The position numbers and the translations under genes are program-made. The notes under the pieces were generated by a model. The model saw only the letters and a list, made by a program, of their open reading frames with translations, did no database searches and had not been told where the DNA came from. DNA of 64,000 bases, from the NCBI GenBank assembly GCA_028015205.1, contig CM051510.1, forward strand, positions 29,078,580 to 29,142,579, in the 5' to 3' direction. Below, one piece after another: positions 56,903 to 64,000 of this stretch (positions are counted from its first letter, which is position 1; each line of letters begins with the position of its first letter). This stretch comes from Mytilisepta virgata. Taxonomy: Eukaryota > Mollusca > Bivalvia > Mytilida > Mytilidae.

Positions 56903-58211
56903 TTTTTGTCGAGCCTTCGACTTTTGTCGAAAAAGCGAGACATAGCGATCCTACATTCCGTCGTCGTCGGCGGCGTCCACAAATATTCACCCTGTGGTTA
57001 AAGTTTTTGAAATTTTAATAACTTTCTTAAACTATCCTGGATTTCTACCAAACTTGGACAGAGGCTTGTTTATGATCATAAGATAGTATCCAGAAGGAAA
57101 TTTTGTAAAAAAAAAATTCCAGTTTTTACGTATTTTACTTATAAATGGACTTAGTTTTTCTGCCAGGAAACATTACATTCACTCTGTGGTTAAAGTTTTT
57201 AAAATTTTAATAACTTTCTTAAAATATCCTGAATTTGTACCAAACTTGGACAGAAGCTTGTTTATGATCATAAGATAGTATCCAGAAGTAAATTTTGTAA
57301 AATAAAAATTCCAGTTTTTCTGTATATTACTTATAAATGGACTTAGTTTTTCTGCCAGGAAACATTACATTCATTCTGTGGTTAAAGTTTTCAAAATTTT
57401 AATAACTTTCTTGAACTATACTGGATTTGTACCAAACTTGGACAGAAGCTTGTTTATGATCATAATATAGTATCCAGAAGTAAATTTAGTAAAAAAAAAA
57501 AAAAATTTTCCGTATTTTACTTATAAATGGACTTAGTTTTTCTGCCAGGAAACATTACATTCACTCTGTGGTTAAAGTTTTTAAAATTTGACAGTAAGGA
57601 ATACATTTATTACCTATTCCCAATTTTCTATTCATTATAGATAATGGAACCATCACAGACTTATGCATGAAAGTCCTTTTTTAAAACTAACATATTTTAT
57701 TCTCTAATTTTTTATTCTTTCAGGTTCATTGCAAATGGCACATCCACAAATTCTTTACTAGTTTTATTTAAGGCAACTCAATTCCTGATAAATAACATCT
57801 CGCAATAATACATTTTTAATTTATATTCATATTTATGTCACCTGGCCTTAAACATCTTATTCTAATTCACTCTAAATGTAGTTTATGAGAAAAAAATGCA
57901 AATTTCCTATAACCCACAATTTTCTTATTTGTACATATATTCTACTTTTTTAATTAAAGGCTAGATCATTAAGCACTTTAAAATTTGTCTTCTTTAACAT
58001 TTGTTCATTCAATAAATTTATGTTTCTACTCATTTATAAATCTATATATATATAATTGCATACTATATTAATTTTTTACAACAAAATCTTTTTTCATACA
58101 TTTCAAATGTTTTATTTCATTAACTGCAAATCTATTATGTGCATTCACCTATCACACTGAAAATATAGACAACATCAAAAGTAGGCGAGACACTGGGTTC
58201 CGCGGAACCCT
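56903..58211 (+). mobile_element. HINE-like element, GTCGAGCCTTCGAC family
   Basis: The head TTTTTGTCGAGCCTTCGACT with GTCGAAAAAGCGAGACATAG is followed by TCCGTCGTCGTCGGCGGCGT. Four monomers of about 190 bp contain CTGTGGTTAAAGTTTT, GTACCAAACTTGGACAG and TATAAATGGACTTAG. An AT-rich stretch follows, then the tail AGTAGGCGAGACACTGGGTT with the hairpin GGGTTCCGCGGAACCC. It is related to the element at 28106. Confidence 0.75.
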
Positions 58212-58372
58212 TACGAATTTTTTCCTAATAGCAGCGAAATGTTTCATAATGTCATGATCTTCTCATACATCTAGACTTCTAGTATATTTACAACCTACGG
58301 TTACAGTTCTGCTGTTCAGTTCTATTAAGATCACAAGTTTCCATTTTTTCTTTTTTTTTGGAAAGATTGCAA

Positions 58373-58650
58373 ATGGCATCGGTCTCCAAAACCGGAAGTG
58401 TGTCCTCCTCGATACCATTAGCATTAGTTCATAAAATGTAGTTCCAATGGTGACAGCATTTATTAAATTATGAGTACTTTCTTGTTGATAATATCTGAAC
58501 TAGTATTTTTAACTAACATAAAACTTTATTGTTTACCAAAATTAACAAGGAATTTTAATAAAATGAAGTCAACGCAGATGGCGGATGAATTTATTTATCA
58601 TAACGAATCTACAAGAAACACCTTCCCGTATTCGTTGTTGGGAACTTTAC
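58373..58650 (+). other. Unique stretch with two short ATG-initiated frames
   Basis: ATG at 58373 opens 22 codons (MASVSKTGSVSSSIPLALVH) containing ACCGGAAGT, an ETS-like word. ATG at 58578 (CAGATGGCGG) opens MADEFIYHNESTRNTFPYSL and runs into the next element at 58651. This could be a promoter with a first exon truncated by insertion, or chance. Confidence 0.25.
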
Positions 58651-58999
58651 TTTTTAGCTCACCTGACCCAAGGGTCAAGTGAGGTATTCTCATCATTTGG
58701 CGTCCGTCGTCCATTAACTTTTGCAAAAATCTTCTCCTCTGAAATTACTAAGCCAAATAGAACCAAACTTCATATGGGTATCTAGTTTAAAAAATATGTC
58801 TGATGACCACACCTGCCAACTATCATGGCTAAAAATAAAACATAGGGGTAAACTGCAGTTTTTGCCACGGCCGAACTTAGTTTAACATAGAACCCTAGAG
58901 AAAAACCAGCCAAATAGACCGCAACACTTAAATTTTCAGTCCTGCTCAAGGTGAAAAGTTAAATCCAGGTGAGCGATACAGGCTCTTCAGAGCCTCTAG
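58651..58999 (+). mobile_element. HINE-like element, AGCTCACCTG family, short complete copy
   Basis: The head TTTTTAGCTCACCTGACCCA with GGGTCAAGTGAGG is followed by GGCGTCCGTCGTCC. One to two monomers follow. The tail is CAGGTGAGCGATACAGGCTC, TTCAGAGCCTCTAG. It is the smallest complete copy, at 349 bp. Confidence 0.8.
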
Positions 59000-59377
59000 T
59001 TAAATCAATTCATTGTCAAAATTAATTACGCATTTACAAATTTAACAATAATTACCCATTATTTGATAAAAAAAATACTTTATTATTAGATTATCTATTA
59101 ACTCAGACATGCGCTTTCGGAATCTAAATGTTTTTTGCAGGGATCGGAAATTTTCAACAGCCTCTGTCGGACATTTTTTTGATAGACTTGGATTGTCAGT
59201 TTTGACTTTTAGCAATTTTAACACACGATCTTATTTCATACAAATGTTGTTATGAACCATTTATTTTTTATTTTTTTTTTTCAGTAAGACAATGTTAATG
59301 TCAAGTAAAATTATGATTTAATAACAGAAAGTGTTAATGACAAGAAAGTTCGAAGGGTTGTCATATCCTTGTGGTGA
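59000..59377. other. AT-rich non-coding DNA
   Basis: Nothing is recognised. Confidence 0.2.
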
Positions 59378-61090
59378 TTTTTTATACGACCGCAAAATTT
59401 TTGCGGTCGTATATTGGTATGACGTTGGCGTTGTCGTCGTCGTCTCCGTCGTCAGCGTCGTCGTCCGAAGACATTTGGTTTTCGCACCATAACTTTAGTA
59501 TAAGTTAATAGAAATCTATGAAATTTAAACACAAGGTTTATGACCACAAAAGGAAGGTTGGGATTGATTTTGGGAGTTTTGGTCCCAACAGTTTAAGAAT
59601 TGGGGGCCAAAAAAGGGCCCAATAAGCATTTTTCTTGGTTTTCGCACAATAACTCTAGTATAAGTAAATAGAAATCTATGAAATTTTAACACAAGATTTA
59701 TGACCACAAAAGGAAGGTTGGGATTGTTTTTGGGAGTTTTGGTCCCAACAGTTTAGGAATTAGTGGCTAAAAAAGGGCCCAAATAAGCATTTTTCTTGGT
59801 TTTTGCACAATAACTTTAGTATAAGTAAATAGAAATCTATGAAATTTAAACACAAGGTTTATGACCACAAAAGGAAGGTTGGGATTGATTTTGGGAGTTT
59901 GGTCCCAACAGTTTAAGAATTGGGGGCCAAAAAAGGACCCAATAAGCATTTTTCTTGGTTTTCGCACAATAACTCTAGTATAAGTAAATAGAAATCTATG
60001 AAATTTTAACACAAGGTTTATGACCACAAAAGGAAGGTTGGGATTGTTTTTGGGAGTTTTGGTCCCAACAGTTTAGGAATTAGGGGCTAAAAAAGGGCCC
60101 AAATAAGCATTTTTCTTGGTTTTTGCACAATAACTTTAGTATAAGTAAATAGAAATCTATGAAATTTAAACACAAGGTTTATGACCACAAAAGGAAGGTT
60201 GGGATTGATTTTTGGAGTTTTGGTCCCAACAGTTTAGGAATTAGGGGCCAAAAGGGTCCAAAATTAAACTTTGTTTTATTTCATCGAAAATTGACCTATT
60301 GGGGTTCTTTGATGAATCTAACCGTGCATTTAGATTCTTAATTTTTGGTCTCGTTTTCAAATTGGTCTACATTAAGGTCCAAAGGGTCCAAAATTAAACT
60401 TAGTTTCATTTTAACAAAAATTGAATTCTTTGGGTTCTTTTATATGCTGAATCTAAACATGTACTTAGTTTTTTTATTATGGGCCCAGTTTTCAAGTTGG
60501 TCCAAATCGGGGTCCAAAATTAAACTTTGTTTGATTTCATTGAAAATTGAACTATTGGGGTTCTTTGATATGCCGAATCTAACCATGCATTTAGATTCTT
60601 AATTTTTGGTCCCGTTTTCAAATTGGTTTACATTAAGGTCCAAAGGGTCCAAAATTAAACTTTGTTTGATTTTAACAAAAATTGAATTCTTGGGGTTCTT
60701 TGATATGCTGAATCTAAACATGTACTTAGTTTTTTTTATTATGGGCCCAGTTTTCAAGTTGGTCCAAATCGAGGTCCAAAATTAAAGCTGAAAAAGGGGT
60801 AAATTATTTTTTTTGGGGGGGAGAGGGGCAATTCTCCACAGCGTATTGTATTGCACAAGAAGCAAAAAATTGAATATACATTCAAATCATATGACCAATT
60901 CTAAGTTCTTTGATTTCAGTTATTGACTTATTCTGTGTCAGAAACCTATTATGTGTCAAATATTTGAAGAAATTTTCAATTGCACAGTATTGTGCAATAG
61001 CAAGAAATTGATATGTGTGCCCTGTTATCAAAACTTTATTATTAACGAATTCCATTGGAAATTTGCCAATATAAAATGTGCTGATGAAGC
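59378..61090 (+). mobile_element. HINE-like element, TATACGACCGCA family, second copy (5' part)
   Basis: The head TTTTTATACGACCGCAAAAT with TTTTGCGGTCGTAT is followed by GTCGTCGTCGTCTCCGTCGT. Five monomers of about 160 bp carry TATGACCACAAAAGGAAGG at about 59540, 59700, 59861, 60020 and 60181. Four to five monomers of about 130 bp carry GGGTCCAAAATTAAACTTTG. The post-core region then matches 46435-46490 of the first copy until the next element begins. Confidence 0.75.
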
Positions 61091-63450
61091 TTTTTAGCTC
61101 ACCTGACCCAAAGGGTCAAGTGAGCTTTTCTCATCACTTGGCGTCCGTCGTCCGTCGTCGTCCGTCGTCCGGCGTCGTCGTTAACATTTTACATTTTGAA
61201 CTTCTTCTAGAGAACCACTGAATGGAATGAAACCAAACATGGCATGAATGTTCCTTATGAGGTGCTGACCAAGTGTTGTTACTTTGTAGCCGATCCATCA
61301 TCCAAGATGGCCGCCAGCGGGGAACTTAGTTTAACATAGGACCCTATGGGAAATGCATACAAATGACTCCTTTTAGAGAACCACTGAATGGAATGAAACT
61401 AAATCTGGCATGAATGTTCCTTATGAGGTGCTGACCAAGTGTTGTTACTTTGTAGCCGATCCATCATCCAAGATGGCCGCCAGAGGGGGACTTAGTTTAA
61501 CATAGGACCCTATGGGAAATGCATACAAATGACTTCTTTTAGAGAACCGTTGAATGGAATGAAACCAAACATGGCATGAATGTTCCTTATGAGGTGCTGA
61601 CCAAGTGTTGTTACTTTGTAGCCGATCCATAATCCAAGATGGCCGCCAGCGGGGGACTTAGTTTAACATAGAACCCTATGGGAAATGCATACAAATGACT
61701 TCTTTTAGAGAACCACTGAATGGAATGAAACTAAATCTGGCATGAATGTTCCTTATGAGGTGCTGACCAAGTGTTGTTACTTTGTAGCCGATCCATCATC
61801 CAAGATGGCCGCCAGCGGGGAACTTAGTTTAACATAGGACCCTATGGGAAATGCATACAAATGACTTCTTTTAGAGAACCACTGAATGGAATGAAACTAA
61901 ATCTGGCATGAATGTTCCTTATGAGGTGCTGACCAAGTGTTGTTACTTTGTAGCCGATCCATCATCCAAGATGGCCGCCAGAGGGGAACTTAGTTTAACA
62001 TAGGACCCTATGGGAAATGCATACAAATGACTTCTTTTAGAGAATTGTTGAATGGAATGAAACCAAACATGGCATGAATGTTCCTTATGAGATGCTGACC
62101 AAGTGTTGTTACTTTGTAGCCGATCCATAATCCAAGATGGCCGCCAGCGGGGGACTTAGTTTAACATAGGACCCTATGGGAAATGCATACAAATGACTTC
62201 TTTTAGAGAACCGTTGAATGGAATGAAACCAAACATGGCATGAATGTTCCTTATGAGGTGCTGACCAAGTGTTGTTACTTTGTAGCCGATCCATAATCCA
62301 AGATGGCCGCCAGCGGGGAACTTAGTTTAACATAGAACCCTATGGGAAATGCATACAAATGACTTCTTTTAGTGACCCACTTAATGGAATGAAACCAAAC
62401 ATGGCATGAATATTCCTTATGAAGTGCTGACCAAGTGTTGTTACTTTGTAGCTGATCCATCATCCAAGATGGCCGCCAGCGGGGAACTTAGTTTAACATA
62501 GGACCCTATGGGAAATGCATACAAATGACTTCTTTTAGAGAACCACTGAATGGAATGAAACTAAATCTGGCATGAATGTTCCTTATGAGTTGCTGACCAA
62601 GTGTTGTTACTTTGTAGCCGATCCATCATCCAAGATGGCCGCCAGAGGGGGACTTAGTTTAACATTGGACCCTATGGGAAATGCATACAAATGACTTCTT
62701 TTAGAGAACCACTGAATGGAATGTAACAAAACATAGCATGAATGTTCCTTATGAGGTGCTGACCAAGTGTTGTTACTTTGTAGCCGATCCATAATCCAAG
62801 ATGGCCGCCAGCGGGGGACTTAGTTTAACATAGAACCCTATGGGAAATGCATACAAATGACTTCTTCTAGTGACCCACTTAATGGAATGAAACCAAACAT
62901 GGCATGAATATTCCTTATGAAGTGCTGACCAAGTGTTGTTACTTTGTAGCTGATCCATCATCCAAGATGGCCGCCAGCGGGGAACTTAGTTTAACATAGG
63001 ACCCTATGGGAAATGCATACAAATGACTTCTTTTAGAGAACCACTGAACGGAATGAAACTAAATCTGGCATGAATGTTCCTTATGAGGTGCTGACCAAGC
63101 GTTGTTACTTTGTAGCCGATCCATCATCCAAGATTGCCGCCAGCGGGGGACTAAGTTTAACATTGGACCCTATGGGAAATGCATACAAATGATTTCTTTT
63201 AGAGAACCACTGAATGGAACGTAACAAAACATAGCATGAATGTTCCTTATGAGGTGCTGACCAAGTGTTGTTACTTTGTTGCCGATCCATCATCCAAGAT
63301 GTTTAGAAGTCTATCAGAAAATTGTAAAAAAAATTCTGAATGGTCACAACTTGACCACATATTCAAAAATAATAATGATAAGATGTCTTCAGTAGCTATT
63401 GTAATCACATTAGATACAGGTGAGCGACACAGGCTCTTGAGAGCCTCTAG
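61091..63450 (+). mobile_element. HINE-like element, AGCTCACCTG family, 2.36 kb with nearly 13 monomers of 166 bp
   Basis: The head TTTTTAGCTCACCTGACCCA with GGGTCAAGTGAGCT is followed by GTCCGTCGTCCGTCGTCGTC. Monomers start at 61208 and every 166 bases to 63200. Each contains AACCACTGAATGGAATGAAA, GAATGTTCCTTATGAGGTGC, CCAAGATGGCCGCCAG and TTTAACATAGGACCC. The last is cut at 63300. The tail is CAGGTGAGCGACACAGGCTC, TTGAGAGCCTCTAG. Seven 61-62 codon minus frames at 166-bp multiples are repeat frames, not genes. Confidence 0.85.
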
Positions 63451-64000
63451 TTTGTTTATCTTATCTAAACTGCTTTTAAATTATGTATATTTAAAATTTG
63501 CCATCCATGACTATGATGTCATTTTCTATTTTAATATGTTATGGTGTATTTAAATGGGCTGTTATGGTTGCAAAGTATAAAGAAATGGGGGGGGGGGGGG
63601 TTGAAAACAAAATTTAGGGGGGGGGGTAAAAGAGAAATTGGGGAGGGGGCAATTTTTTTCTCATTTCATATTTCATAAATTAAAAAGAGAATTTCAAATT
63701 TTTTTTAGCAAAAAAAGGGGGGGTTACAATAAATTTTATTGTTTTTTTTTTTTTTTTTTGGGAGGGGGGGGTCAATGTGCAACTTCATAGTGTATTGCAC
63801 AAAAGTTAAAAAAAGGGGTAAATTATTTTTTTTTTTTGGGGGGGGGGGTCAATTCTCCAAAGCATATTGTATTGCACAAAAAGCAAAAAATTGAATATAA
63901 ATTGAAATCATATGACCAATTCTAAGTTCTTTCATTTCAGTTATTCTGTGTCAGAAACCTATTATGTGTCAAATATTTCAAGAAATTTTCAATTGTACAG
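63451..64000 (+). mobile_element. Continuation of the TATACGACCGCA copy after the nested element
   Basis: TTTGTTTATCTTATCTAAAC continues exactly where the first copy reads TTTGTTTATCTCACCTAAAC (about 46492). Further on, 63816-64000 repeats 60789-60985 almost base for base (AAGCAAAAAATTGAATATA, TCTGTGTCAGAAACCTATTA). The window ends inside this repeat; the tail is not reached. Confidence 0.7.

Noticed and set aside
57722..57770. Possible exon after a CTTTCAG acceptor that could join to 50950
   Set aside because: It lies inside the HINE-like element at 56903-58211 and would add only twelve codons before a stop.
61445..63293. Seven 61-62 codon minus frames spaced at multiples of 166 bp
   Set aside because: They are frames of the tandem monomer, not a tandem gene array; monomers with one substitution lose them.

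Overview
The window is AT-rich, intron- and repeat-dominated metazoan DNA, most likely from a bivalve mollusc and probably mytilid-like. This inference rests on interspersed repeats that I recognise from bivalve genomes: the family starting AGCTCACCTG and ending GAGCCTCTAG, the TATACGACCGCA and ATGCCCCCGCGA families, a repeat containing CGCCTCCGGGTGCGGGTT, and the 3' tail of a common reverse-transcriptase element. There are no bacterial features. Most short reading frames are chance frames inside repeats.

Only one substantial intact gene is seen. It lies on the minus strand at 670-3081 and encodes an 803-residue basic, Ser/Thr-rich, probably nuclear protein with a C-terminal coiled coil. I do not recognise the family. 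A diverged paralogue lies on the plus strand at 29094-31892, broken by frameshifts and in-frame stops but still holding a 505-codon open frame. Orphan exon-like pieces with splice-like borders lie at 10538-10638, 11387-11510 and 50907-50950. Two broken reverse-transcriptase fragments lie at 25450-26300 (plus) and 47470-48420 (minus).

The rest is largely transposon-derived. At least six families share one architecture: a 5' hairpin, a CGTC-rich simple stretch in most, tandem core monomers, a subterminal inverted copy of the 5' start, and a 3' hairpin. This matches bivalve pearl/CvA-type elements and non-autonomous Helentron-type (HINE) rolling-circle elements. The largest, at 61091-63450, has nearly 13 monomers of 166 bp and sits inside another family's copy. 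A paralogue of that host copy at about 46491 preserves the empty site.

Cut-and-paste-like elements include a 2.2 kb element with an 8-bp target duplication (42122-44355), two copies of a 0.93 kb fold-back element (6274-7207 and 54438-55377), a 400-bp TA-flanked element (16312-16711) and a 607-bp element with a 5-bp duplication nested in a HINE-like copy (20491-21097). Other structure includes a 44-bp minisatellite field (36190-38300), an array of CGCG palindromes at 21-bp spacing (40240-40510), and several near-perfect hairpins.

Layout: 1-3.1 kb repeat and intact gene; 3.3-10 kb repeats and hairpins; 10-14.7 kb AT-rich intergenic DNA with orphan exons; 14.8-28.9 kb HINE-like copies, MITEs and a retroelement fragment; 29-31.9 kb broken paralogue; 32.3-38.3 kb HINE-like cluster and minisatellite; 38-45 kb AT-rich DNA with the 21-bp array and the 2.2 kb element; 45-53 kb HINE-like copies, retroelement fragment and an orphan exon; 53.3-64 kb almost continuous transposon-derived DNA.
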